From Pseudomonas sp. PSKL.D1 (GTDB lineage: Bacteria; Pseudomonadota; Gammaproteobacteria; Pseudomonadales; Pseudomonadaceae), in assembly GCF_028898945.1 (NCBI RefSeq), contig NZ_CP118607.1, forward strand, positions 2,094,001 to 2,158,000: a stretch of DNA of 64,000 nucleotides. The letters run 5' to 3'. The notes beneath the pieces are model-generated. The model made no database searches, was not told where the DNA came from, and worked only from the letters and a program-made list of their open reading frames with translations. The translations under genes were made by a program, and so were the position numbers. Of this stretch, positions 10,697 through 18,640 are shown piece by piece (within the stretch, counting starts at the first letter, position 1; each line of letters begins with the position of its first letter).

Positions 10697-11862
10697 AGCA
10701 CGGCCTCCAGGATGCTCACGTAGTTGGTGACAGCCGCGCCGCCCATGTTGAATACCCCGGCACGGTCGGCGCGTGGCAGCTGCATGTCGCCTGCCTGGCC
10801 GCTCAGTTGCATCGCTGCCATCACATGCATCGAAACCCCGGTGGCACCAATCGGGTGGCCTTTGGACTTCAGCCCGCCGGACGGGTTGACCGGCAGCCTG
10901 CCGTCCTTGTGGCTGATGCCTTCGGCGATTACCCGCGCGCCCTGGCCGCGTTCGGCCAGGCCCATGGCTTCGTATTCGAGCAGTTCGGCAATGGTGAAGC
11001 AGTCATGGGTTTCGACCAGCGACAGGTCATCAAGCGTCAGCCGGGCCTGCGCCAGCGCCTGTTGCCAGGCCCGCGCCGCGCCTTCGAACACCGTGGGGTC
11101 GCGGCGCGACAGGGGCAGGTAGTCGTTCACCTGCACCGCCGCACGAAAACGCACGGCTGGGCCGCTACGGTCGTGCTGGTCGGCGCGGCTGATCACCAGC
11201 GCAGCGGCGCCATCGCTGATCAGCGAACAGTCACTGCGCTTGAGCGGGCCGGCGACAAAGGGGTTTTTCTCCGAAGGCGTGCGGCAGAAGTCGTAGCCGA
11301 CGTCCCGGCGCATGTGCGCGTAGGGGTTAAGGGCGCCATTGGCGTGGTTCTTGGCGGCGATCATCGCCAGGGCGTCGGACTGGTCGCCGTAGCGGCCGAA
11401 GTAGGCGCTGGCGATATTGCCGAACACCCCGGCAAAGCCGCTCTCGATGTCGGCTTCTTCGCGGGCGTAGCAGCATTTGAGCAGGATTTTGCCTACCTCG
11501 GCGGTGGGCAGGCCGTTCATTTTCTCGAAGCCCACCACCAGCGCATGCCGCGATTGGCCGCTGAGCACGGCGTGCAGCGCCGAATGGATGGCCGCAGAGC
11601 CTGTTGAACAGGCGTTTTCAACACGCACGGCCGGGGTAAAACGCAGCGCAGGCAGGTGGTTGGCCAACAGCGCGCTGGGGAAGTCCTGGTACAGGAAGCC
11701 TGCGTTGAAATGGCCGACATGCACGCTGTCGATCTGCTGTGGGTCCAGCCGGGCATGGGCCAGTGCGCCAATGGCGGCGTCGGCCATCATGTGTTCGGGG
11801 TCGATGTCGGGAAACTTGCCGAAGGGGGCGTGGTACCAGCCGCTGATGAGGGGTGAATCCAT
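10693..11862 (-). CDS. SCP-x-type thiolase
   Basis: A 389-residue thiolase-fold enzyme. The acylated cysteine lies in VENACSTGSAA (about residue 85), the HDCFT motif replaces the usual thiolase NEAFA, and GGLKSKGHPIGATG gives the GHP signature; these together mark the SCP-x / lipid-transfer thiolase branch. It would cleave a 3-ketoacyl-CoA. No DUF35 (OB-fold) partner gene is nearby, unlike many members. Start chosen at 11862, preceded by AGGA; a longer in-frame start at 11904 lies inside the promoter and is unlikely. It is first gene of the minus-strand operon, behind a sigma-54 promoter. Confidence 0.88.
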   Translation of the reverse strand: MDSPLISGWYHAPFGKFPDIDPEHMMADAAIGALAHARLDPQQIDSVHVGHFNAGFLYQDFPSALLANHLPALRFTPAVRVENACSTGSAAIHSALHAVLSGQSRHALVVGFEKMNGLPTAEVGKILLKCCYAREEADIESGFAGVFGNIASAYFGRYGDQSDALAMIAAKNHANGALNPYAHMRRDVGYDFCRTPSEKNPFVAGPLKRSDCSLISDGAAALVISRADQHDRSGPAVRFRAAVQVNDYLPLSRRDPTVFEGAARAWQQALAQARLTLDDLSLVETHDCFTIAELLEYEAMGLAERGQGARVIAEGISHKDGRLPVNPSGGLKSKGHPIGATGVSMHVMAAMQLSGQAGDMQLPRADRAGVFNMGGAAVTNYVSILEAVL

Positions 11863-11900
11863 GAGGTGAATCCTCGCTCGATGGGTTTGCGAGGTCGATG

Positions 11901-11915
11901 GCAAGAACGGTGCCA
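11901..11915 (-). promoter_or_regulatory. Sigma-54 promoter for the thiolase operon
   Basis: On the minus strand, TGGCACC-GTTC-TTGC: -24 GG and -12 GC with the exact 4-bp gap of the RpoN consensus (TGGCACG-N4-TTGCW). It lies about 40 nt upstream of the thiolase ATG at 11862. Confidence 0.8.
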
Positions 11916-11989
11916 GCCACTTGGCGAGGCCTCTGCGCCGTGGCTTTGCGAGTATGGGCGGGGTGTAGGCCGGTAGCAGGCGCGGTGCT

Positions 11990-12037
11990 ACAGGTGTCGC
12001 CCTGAGCGGCCAGGCGACAGTTCAGGGAGACACCTGT
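11990..12037. promoter_or_regulatory. Long inverted repeat, probable activator binding site
   Basis: Arms 11990-12005 (acaggtgtcgccctga) and 12022-12037 (tcagggagacacctgt) match at 15 of 16 positions around a 16-bp centre. It lies 75 bp from the -24 of the thiolase promoter and 138 bp from the -24 of the dctP promoter, the usual range for an enhancer-type UAS. Confidence 0.6.
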
Positions 12038-12174
12038 TACACCTGCCGTATCACCGCAGCCAGGCATTCACAATTTGATACATCGGCGCTGCGCACGCTT
12101 CTGCCCATGTAAATCAGTGGGTTAGGTGGCTTTAGCTGCGCTTGCGGGCATCAGGTCGGGCAGCCTGGGGCCGG

Positions 12175-12190
12175 TGGCACTCCAATTGCT
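12175..12190 (+). promoter_or_regulatory. Sigma-54 promoter for the TRAP operon
   Basis: TGGCACT-CCAA-TTGCT: -24 GG and -12 GC with the canonical spacing, 64 nt upstream of the dctP ATG. Confidence 0.85.
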
Positions 12191-12254
12191 ATGTCATGTT
12201 CACCATCGCCGTATCCCACTCGATCAATAAGAACAAATAGGTCAGGAGAGCTTC

Positions 12255-13286
12255 ATGAGCGATTTCACCCGCCGTTCCTTCATCAAAACGGCCTGCATGG
12301 CATCTGCCGCGGTCGCCGCCGCAGGCCTTGGTTTGTACAGCCCCGGTACTCGCGCTGCCGACTTCAAACTCAAGTTCGCCAACAACCTGCCCATCAGCCA
12401 CCCGATGAACGTGCGGGCCCGGGCCATGGCCAAGGCCATCAAGGAAGAAACCAACGGCGCGCTGACCGTGCAGGTGTTCCCCAGCAGCCAGCTGGGCAGC
12501 GATACCGACACCCTGGCCCAAGTGCGTTCCGGCGCGGTGGACCTGTTTTCGCTGTCGCCGGTGATCCTCGGCACGATGGTACCCTCGGTGCAGATCAGCG
12601 CGGTAGGCTTTGCCTTCAAGGACTACCAGCAGGTGTGGAGCGCCATGGACGGCGCGCTGGGTGAACACGTGCGGGGCGAAATCGCCAAGACCGGGACGCT
12701 GTTCGCCTTCGACCGCATGTGGGACAACGGCTTCCGTGTGACCACCACCAGCACCCGGCCGGTGACCAGCCCCGATGACCTGCGCGGCATGAAACTGCGC
12801 GTACCGCCCAGCCCGATCATCATGTCGATCTTCCGCGCCCTGGAGGCGGCGCCCACCAGCATCAACTTCGCCGAAGTGTATTCGGCGCTGCAGACGCGCA
12901 TCGTCGAAGGCCAGGAAAACCCCATGACCCTGGTGAGCTCGGCCAAGCTGTACGAGGTGCAAAAGTACTGTTCGCTGACCAACCATGTGTGGGACGGCTT
13001 CTGGATGCTGGGCAACAGCGCTTCGTTTGCCCGCCTGCCAGCGGACATGCAGGCCATTTTGCGCAAGCACATCAACGAGGCGGTAATGGGCCAGCGCGAA
13101 GACCTGGCCAAGCTTGAAGGCAGCACCCGCGACACCTTGAAGGGGCAGGGGCTTGAGCTGGTGGAAGCGCCCGCCGACGCCTTCCGCGACATGCTGCGCA
13201 GCGCCAACTACTACGCCGACTGGCACGGCAAGTTCGGCGACGAAGCGTGGGCCATCCTTGAGCAGTTCTCCGGGAAGCTGGCGTGA
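12255..13286 (+). CDS. dctP: TRAP transporter substrate-binding protein (DctP family)
   Basis: A 343-residue periplasmic solute-binding protein for a carboxylate-type ligand. The N-terminus is a Tat-like signal (twin arginine in TRRSFIKTACMASAAVAAAG), and the mature part starts with DFKLKFANNLPISHPMN. Family features include the conserved arginine strand (KLRVPPSPIIMSIFRALEAAP) and EVYSALQTRIVEGQENP. A strong RBS (aggagag) precedes the ATG. The stop overlaps the DctQM start. Tat export suggests folding before export; ligand not predictable, but the context points to an organic acid used by the adjacent ligase/thiolase. Confidence 0.93.
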   Translation: MSDFTRRSFIKTACMASAAVAAAGLGLYSPGTRAADFKLKFANNLPISHPMNVRARAMAKAIKEETNGALTVQVFPSSQLGSDTDTLAQVRSGAVDLFSLSPVILGTMVPSVQISAVGFAFKDYQQVWSAMDGALGEHVRGEIAKTGTLFAFDRMWDNGFRVTTTSTRPVTSPDDLRGMKLRVPPSPIIMSIFRALEAAPTSINFAEVYSALQTRIVEGQENPMTLVSSAKLYEVQKYCSLTNHVWDGFWMLGNSASFARLPADMQAILRKHINEAVMGQREDLAKLEGSTRDTLKGQGLELVEAPADAFRDMLRSANYYADWHGKFGDEAWAILEQFSGKLA

Positions 13287-15166
13287 TGCGCGCCCCCGCG
13301 CTACCGGCCTCCACCGTTTCGCAGCGCCTGCCGGCCCGGGTGCTGATCTGCCTCAACACCTGGGCCATGCGCCTGGTCGGGGTGATTGCCGTCGCCTTGA
13401 TGGTGATTGAAACCTTTGTGCTGCTGGCGGGGGTGATTGCCCGCTACGTGCTGCACAGCCCGCTGATCTGGTCTGATGAGCTGGCCTCGTCGCTGTTCAT
13501 CTGGCTGGCGATGTTTGGCGCGGTGCTGGCACTGGACCGTGGCGAGCACATGCGCATGTCGGCGCTGGTGAACAAACTGCCCGCCACCTGGCGCGGGTTC
13601 AGCGAAACCTTGTCTGCATTGATCGTCTGCCTGTTCGTGGCCATGATCATTTCGCCCGCCATGCAGCATTCCCACGAACAAATGTGGATTACCACGCCCG
13701 CACTGGGCATCCCCGACGGTGTACGAGCGGCGGCCTTGCCGGTAGGCGCGGTGCTGATGCTGCTGGCGGCCGTGGCGCGCATGGCGCGCTATTCGACGGT
13801 GCGCCAGTTCATGGCCGGGTTGGCGGTGGTTGGTGCGGTGGCGGCTGCGCTGTGGCTGGCGCAGCCGCTGCTGGCGGCCATGGGCAACTACAACCTGGTG
13901 GTGTTCTTCCTGGTGTTGCTGGGCGCCTGTGTGTTTGGCGGCATCCCGATTGCCTTTGCCTTCGGCACCGCGACCATGGCGTACCTGGCCCTGGCCACCC
14001 ATGCGCCGCTGTCTATCGTGGTCGGGCGCATGGATGAAGGCATGTCGCACATGGTGCTGCTGGCGGTGCCGCTGTTCGTGCTGCTGGGCGTGGTGCTGCA
14101 GCTGTCGGGCATGGCGCGCACGCTGATCGACTTCATGGCCTCGCTGCTGGGCCATGTGCGCGGCGGGTTGCAGTATGTGCTGCTGGGGGCGATGTTCCTG
14201 GTGTCGGGCATCTCCGGCTCCAAGGTCGCCGACATGGCGGCCGTGGCCCCTGCGCTGTTCCCCGAAATGAAGCGCCGGGGCTCCAAGCCCGAAGAACTGG
14301 CCGCGCTGCTGTCGGCCACCGGTGCGATGACCGAAACCATCCCGCCAAGCCTGGTGCTGATCACCATCGGCGCGGTGTGCAGCGTGTCGATTACCGCGTT
14401 GTTCATCGGCGGGTTGATGCCGGCGGTAGTGGCCACCCTGGCCATCGCGGTGGTGTGCTGGTGGCGCTCACGCAAGGATGAAGGGCCGGCCATCGAGCGT
14501 GCACCGTTGTCGCGGGTGGCCAAGACCTTCCTGTTCGCCTTGCCGGCGCTGGCCTTGCCGCTGCTGATTCGCGTGGCGGTGCTGGAAGGGGCGGCCACGG
14601 CCACCGAGGTGTCGACCATCGGCGTTGCCTACGTGGTGTTGGTGGGGCTGGTGATGCACCTGTTCATGCGCCATATCGAATGGCGCCGGCTGTACCCGAT
14701 GCTGCTGGAAGCGGCCGCGCTTTCGGGGGCCATTCTGCTGATTATCGGTATGGCGTCGGCCATGGCCTGGGCGCTGACCCAGTCGGGCTTCTCGCAGTCG
14801 CTGGTGGAGCTGATCGAGGACATCCCCGGTGGCGTGATCGGGTTCATGGTGGTGACCATCCTCACGTTCCTGATCCTGGGCAGCGTGCTGGAGGGTATCC
14901 CGGCCATTGTGCTGTTCGGCCCACTGATGTTCCCGCTGGCCGAGTTGCTGGGCATTCACCCGGTGCATTACGCCATGGTGGTGATCCTGGCCATGGGCGT
15001 GGGCCTGTTCGCACCGCCGCTGGGGGTGGGCTTCTACGCCGCCTGCGCCATCAGCAAGACTTCATCCGACCACGTTATCCGCCGCGTCTGGGGTTACCTC
15101 GGCGCGTTGCTGGTGGCGTTGGTGATCGTTGCCTGTTTCCCGTGGATTTCCATCGGTTTCCTTTAA
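13283..15166 (+). CDS. dctQM: TRAP transporter fused small/large permease (DctQM)
   Basis: A 627-residue membrane protein joining the four-helix DctQ subunit (about residues 20-170, including the SDELASSLFIWLAMFGAVLA segment) to the DctM channel (from about 190; FLVLLGACVFGGIPIAFAFG, GISGSKVADMAAVAP, GMASAMAWALTQSGFS, GVGLFAPPLGVGFYAAC). It drives Na+-coupled uptake with DctP. Start is GTG 13283 or ATG 13286, both overlapping the dctP stop. Fusion of Q and M is a known arrangement in this family. Confidence 0.93.
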   Translation: MMRAPALPASTVSQRLPARVLICLNTWAMRLVGVIAVALMVIETFVLLAGVIARYVLHSPLIWSDELASSLFIWLAMFGAVLALDRGEHMRMSALVNKLPATWRGFSETLSALIVCLFVAMIISPAMQHSHEQMWITTPALGIPDGVRAAALPVGAVLMLLAAVARMARYSTVRQFMAGLAVVGAVAAALWLAQPLLAAMGNYNLVVFFLVLLGACVFGGIPIAFAFGTATMAYLALATHAPLSIVVGRMDEGMSHMVLLAVPLFVLLGVVLQLSGMARTLIDFMASLLGHVRGGLQYVLLGAMFLVSGISGSKVADMAAVAPALFPEMKRRGSKPEELAALLSATGAMTETIPPSLVLITIGAVCSVSITALFIGGLMPAVVATLAIAVVCWWRSRKDEGPAIERAPLSRVAKTFLFALPALALPLLIRVAVLEGAATATEVSTIGVAYVVLVGLVMHLFMRHIEWRRLYPMLLEAAALSGAILLIIGMASAMAWALTQSGFSQSLVELIEDIPGGVIGFMVVTILTFLILGSVLEGIPAIVLFGPLMFPLAELLGIHPVHYAMVVILAMGVGLFAPPLGVGFYAACAISKTSSDHVIRRVWGYLGALLVALVIVACFPWISIGFL

Positions 15167-15178
15167 GAGAGCCCTGAC

Positions 15179-15970
15179 ATGAGCCAAGCTGCGAAAACGA
15201 CTTTGCCTGTATCCGCCCATGGACGTGTGGCGCTGGTGACTGGTGCCGCGATGGGTATCGGCGCGGCCATCGCCGAACGCCTGGGGCACGACGGCCACAC
15301 GGTGGTGGTGGCCGATATCAACCTGAGCGCCGCCCAAGAGATGGTTGCCGGCCTGCAGGCCCAGGGCATCGATGCCCTGGCACTGGCCATCGACATTGGT
15401 GATGCAGCCTCGATCAGCGCGCTGTTCGCCACCCTGCGAGAGCGTTGTGGGCGCTGTGATGTGCTGGTGAACAACGCGGGCATTGCCCGCACTCAACCCT
15501 TCCTGGACACCGAGCTGGAGGGCTGGCAGCGGCTGATGAACGTCAACCTCACCGGCACCCTGCTGTGCAGCCAGCAGGCGGCGCAGCTGATGCGCGAGCA
15601 GGGGTGGGGGCGAATCATCAACGTGGCGTCGATCAGCGGCATGCGGGCCAGCATGGGGCGCACGGCGTATGGCACGTCGAAGGCGGCAGTGATCGGCCTG
15701 ACCCGGCAGATGGCCATTGAGCTGGCCGAGCATGGCATCACTGTAAATGGCATTGCGCCGGGGCCGGTGGACACGCCATTAACGCGCACGCTGCATTCGG
15801 CGGCAACGCGTGAATCGTATGCCCGCGCCGTGCCGCTGCGGCGCTATGGCACGCCGGCGGAGATGGCTGGAGCGGTGGCGTTTCTGGCGTCGGAGGATGC
15901 GTCGTACATCAGCGGGCATGTGATCCCGGTGGATGGCGGGTTCATGGCATCGGGCATCCTCGAGATCTAG
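15179..15970 (+). CDS. Short-chain dehydrogenase/reductase
   Basis: Classical SDR of 263 residues: cofactor motif TGAAMGIG (about 22-29), NNAG (about 100), catalytic serine in INVASISG and YGTSKAA tyrosine/lysine pair (about 165-169). The substrate is unknown; FabG-like 3-hydroxy/3-keto acid or alcohol oxidation is typical. It follows dctQM by 12 nt in the same sigma-54 operon. The region after its stop is interrupted 22 bp later by an insertion sequence. Confidence 0.9.
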   Translation: MSQAAKTTLPVSAHGRVALVTGAAMGIGAAIAERLGHDGHTVVVADINLSAAQEMVAGLQAQGIDALALAIDIGDAASISALFATLRERCGRCDVLVNNAGIARTQPFLDTELEGWQRLMNVNLTGTLLCSQQAAQLMREQGWGRIINVASISGMRASMGRTAYGTSKAAVIGLTRQMAIELAEHGITVNGIAPGPVDTPLTRTLHSAATRESYARAVPLRRYGTPAEMAGAVAFLASEDASYISGHVIPVDGGFMASGILEI

Positions 15971-15992
15971 CACAACGCGATCGGTGTAATCG

Positions 15993-16004
15993 ATGGACTC
16001 GCCC
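15993..16004 (+). repeat. Left subterminal inverted repeat of the IS
   Basis: atggactcgccc, reverse complement of 17414-17425. Confidence 0.85.
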
Positions 16005-16067
16005 CCGCCGAGGCATCACAGTGCCACGGTGGCGTTCGAAGAAGCCAACGGCAGCGAGGGCGAGACC

Positions 16068-17171
16068 ATGAAAAAGCATAGTTCGAAGCACGATTCCCTG
16101 TCTTCCACTGATGTGGAGCTTTGCACAACCATCTGCGTAGACCTGGCCAAACAGGTCTTCCAGTTAGCAGGCGAGGATGCTACCGGTCGGGTGATCTACG
16201 AAGATCGCATCAAATCCCGACAGGCTTTCCATGATTTCCTACTCAAGGTGCCAGTGACGGTAACTGTCTTGATGGAGTGTGGTCCGGGTGCGCAAGCCTG
16301 GGCCAGGTTGCTGCAGGCCAAGGGTAATCCGGTTCGCATTCTGCCTGCGCAACGCGTGGCCGAGCACCGCAGTGGCGCCAAGAACGACCGTAACGACGCT
16401 CATGCCATTTTGCGCGCTGGTCGCGACAGCAGCATCGCCTCGATACCGGTCAAGAGCACCACAGCACTGACTATTCAGGCGCTGCACCGTATCCGGCGCG
16501 GCAACATCAAGCGACATACAGCGCTGGGTAATCAGATGCGTGGCTTGCTGCTTGAGCATGGTGTATCCATGCCCCAAGGTGATACCGCGATCAGTACACA
16601 TGTACCGCGAGCTCTTGAGGATGCCTCCTTGCCCCTGCCTGATTTGTTGCGCGAGTTGCTCGATGAACTGCTAGCTGACTGGCTCTTTCTGAGTGAGCGC
16701 ATTGCGACGCTAAGTGCGCGGCTCGAAGCGACAGCCCAAGAGGATAAGGTCGCACAACGGTTGATCACCATTCGTGGTGTCGGCCCCATCATCGCCACGG
16801 CGATCGTGGCGAAAGAGACAGAACCTGCACGCTTCGCCAGTGGCCGGATGTTTTCTGCTTTCTTCGGTGTCGTGCCCGACCAGCACAGCAGCGGAAACAA
16901 AATCAGGCTGGGCAGAATGAGCAAGCGAGGTGACGGCTACATACGCAGCTTGATGATTCAAGGCGCGCATGCTGTCTTGAGTCAGCTAAAGCCTGATTCC
17001 GATCAGCCAGATGATCGCCGCCTCTTGCGCTGGCTATCCCGCCTTGGGCGCAAGGAGGCGGCGATCAGACTGGCTAATCGAAATCTGCGCATTATTTGGT
17101 CACTGCTGCAAAGTGATCAGGTTTATCAACGCAAACCGAAAGGTCATGAGGAGGCTGCCATGAGCAGCTGA
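16068..17171 (+). CDS. IS110-family DEDD transposase/recombinase
   Basis: A 367-residue protein with the N-terminal RuvC-like DEDD domain (D25 in CVDLAKQ, E70 in LMECGPG, D107 and D110 in KNDRNDA) and the C-terminal Transposase_20 domain (LITIRGVGPIIATAIVAK; FFGVVPDQHSSGNKIRLG with the conserved serine pair; SKRGDGYIRSLMIQGA). IS110 enzymes act with a bridge RNA from the element's non-coding end. Start at 16068; an upstream in-frame ATG at 15993 overlaps the terminal inverted repeat and is unlikely. The gene looks intact and is less GC-rich than its neighbours. Confidence 0.93.
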   Translation: MKKHSSKHDSLSSTDVELCTTICVDLAKQVFQLAGEDATGRVIYEDRIKSRQAFHDFLLKVPVTVTVLMECGPGAQAWARLLQAKGNPVRILPAQRVAEHRSGAKNDRNDAHAILRAGRDSSIASIPVKSTTALTIQALHRIRRGNIKRHTALGNQMRGLLLEHGVSMPQGDTAISTHVPRALEDASLPLPDLLRELLDELLADWLFLSERIATLSARLEATAQEDKVAQRLITIRGVGPIIATAIVAKETEPARFASGRMFSAFFGVVPDQHSSGNKIRLGRMSKRGDGYIRSLMIQGAHAVLSQLKPDSDQPDDRRLLRWLSRLGRKEAAIRLANRNLRIIWSLLQSDQVYQRKPKGHEEAAMSS

Positions 17172-17413
17172 TCAACCGAGCAATGCCACCGGGGCGCTGC
17201 GCGCCCCAACCCCTGCTAGTGAACATTGCCCCTTGGTAAGACCGTCGCAGAGAAATGCCTCCGCTCCTACAGGCCCGGCAACATTATGGCCTCAATGTAA
17301 ACGGCAAACTGCGAGCTCACCACGATGTTGGCCAGAAGCGAAAAGCTTTCTCGAATAGGCCTGATACATAGATGCAACCGGGTTCCTATGTTCAAAAAGC
17401 AGCTAGACAGTGT
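17172..17413 (+). ncRNA. IS 3' non-coding region, candidate bridge RNA / regulatory sRNA
   Basis: This 242-bp gene-free stretch lies between the transposase stop and the right inverted repeat. In the IS1111 group the bridge RNA comes from this side. It opens with a 7-bp GC stem (ggggcgc tgc gcgcccc, 17191-17207). ISPpu9 in P. putida is reported to carry small RNAs here. Transcription and boundaries cannot be seen from sequence. Confidence 0.45.
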
Positions 17414-17425
17414 GGGCGAGTCCAT
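17414..17425 (-). repeat. Right subterminal inverted repeat of the IS
   Basis: gggcgagtccat, pairing with 15993-16004. Confidence 0.85.
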
Positions 17426-17428
17426 ACA

Positions 17429-17543
17429 TAGGAGCGGCTTCAGCCGCGATTGGCCTGCGAAGCAGCCCCAGCAATTTCTGCGGTTGTGCTGACACCTCAG
17501 GGCCGCTGCGCGGCCCTATCGCGGCTGAAGCCGCTCCTACACC
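17429..17543. repeat. Paired REP palindromes (BIME-like)
   Basis: Two inverted copies, taggagcggcttcagccgcg (17429-17448) and tcgcggctgaagccgctcct (17519-17538), flank a GC hairpin (gggccgctgcgcggccc). The first copy is the one the IS abuts. The second reaches into the 3' end of the LysR gene. Confidence 0.8.
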
Positions 17544-18481
17544 GACCGTGTGGGCTGAGGGTCTTCCTCCAGGCGCCGGGCCTCATCCTCCCGCGTCGCC
17601 TGCTCCCCGGCCTGCAGCGCCGTTTCCACGAACGTGGCAATGCACGGGTTGTGGTTGTCGGCCTTCCACACCGCCACCACCTCGATCACCGGCGCCTGGC
17701 GCAACGGCCGGAAGCTGGTGCTGGCCAGGCGCATGTTGCGCATCGAGCGCGGCACGATGGCCACCCCCAGGCCTTCGCCCACCAGGTTGACGATGGTCTG
17801 CTGCATGTTGATCTCAAGGCCGATGTTGGGCGTTACGCCGTGTTGCAGGCAGTAGTTGCAGATCATGTCGTGCAGGGCAGGGGCAATGCGCCGGGGGACG
17901 ATGATGAAGGTTTCGCCCGCCAGCTCGCGTGGCTCCACCACGGCCTGATTGGCCAGCCGATGGCCGGGTGGTAGCACCAGCGTCATTTCCTCGCGGTAGA
18001 GGGTAACCGTTTCCAGCCCCGTGCAGTCCTGTGGGCGATACATGATCGCCACGTCCTTGTTGCCGCTGCTGATGTCCTGGGCCAGGTCCAGTGGCAGGGT
18101 TTCCGTCAGCTTGAGGTTCACTTGCGGGTACAGCGCGGCGTAGCGCCGGGTGATGGCCGGGGTGATGCTGTAGGCCGTCGACATCATGAACCCCACCGAC
18201 AACTCGCCGGCCGCACCCCGCGCCGCCGCCAGCGCATTGCGCTTGGCCTGCTCGAAGGCGGCGAACACCGTGCCGGTGTCCAGGTAGAAGCGTTGGCCGG
18301 CCTCGGTCAGCTCCACCCGCCGCCGTGAGCGGTCGAACAGTTTGACCCCCAATTCCTCTTCCAACAGTGCGATCTGCCGTGACAGCGGCGGCTGGGAAAT
18401 ATGCAGCCGCTCGGCCGCGCGGCCAAAGTGCAGGGTTTCGGCCAGGGTACGAAAGTACTGTAGGTGACGTAGTTCGATCAT
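17537..18481 (-). CDS. LysR-family transcriptional regulator
   Basis: A 314-residue LTTR. The N-terminal winged HTH (MIELRHLQYFRTLAETLHFG, then RAAERLHISQPPLSRQIALL) is of the CatR/BenM-like branch; the effector domain (from about residue 90) includes the usual GFMMSTAYSITPAI and LPPGHRL strands. Start at 18481 gives the standard length; the frame continues 129 nt upstream without a family-like extension. It is divergent from the sigma-54 activator, with a 159-bp gap between them. It may control the adjacent cluster or the activator gene; the last codons fall in a REP, so the C-terminus may be strain-specific. Confidence 0.9.
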   Translation of the reverse strand: MIELRHLQYFRTLAETLHFGRAAERLHISQPPLSRQIALLEEELGVKLFDRSRRRVELTEAGQRFYLDTGTVFAAFEQAKRNALAAARGAAGELSVGFMMSTAYSITPAITRRYAALYPQVNLKLTETLPLDLAQDISSGNKDVAIMYRPQDCTGLETVTLYREEMTLVLPPGHRLANQAVVEPRELAGETFIIVPRRIAPALHDMICNYCLQHGVTPNIGLEINMQQTIVNLVGEGLGVAIVPRSMRNMRLASTSFRPLRQAPVIEVVAVWKADNHNPCIATFVETALQAGEQATREDEARRLEEDPQPTRSV

Positions 18482-18640
18482 GATGCTCACAAAGGTATCA
18501 GTCGATGCTGGATTATGTATTGGAAAATATAACTGCGCCTCCCTAATGTGAAGGTGCAACGCCCCTCCGGCCCCGGCCGCGCCACAAGCGCTGCCCGCCG
18601 GCATAGTCACAAGCTATAGAACAAGAAAAAGGTGACGCTG

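Larger units (their letters stand above)
11863..12254. other. 392-bp divergent control region
   Basis: No gene is seen. It contains the two outward sigma-54 promoters and the inverted repeat described separately. The remainder is GC-rich with no further clear signal. Confidence 0.7.
15989..17428 (+). mobile_element. IS110-family (IS1111 group) insertion in a REP
   Basis: A transposase gene (16068-17171) is flanked by a 12-bp inverted repeat, atggactcgccc at 15993-16004 and gggcgagtccat at 17414-17425, near both ends as in the IS1111 group. Joining the outer flanks gives gatcggtgta + ggagcggcttcagccgcg, i.e. an intact P. putida REP, so the element entered just at the REP edge. Exact ends are uncertain by a few bases because the target bases 'ta' are shared. 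Related IS110 elements of P. putida (ISPpu9, ISPpu10) are known to target REPs; identity to either was not tested. Confidence 0.85.

Noticed and set aside
15989..17428. Naming the element as ISPpu9 or ISPpu10
   Set aside because: Family and target fit, but no sequence comparison was possible, so the specific name is not claimed.
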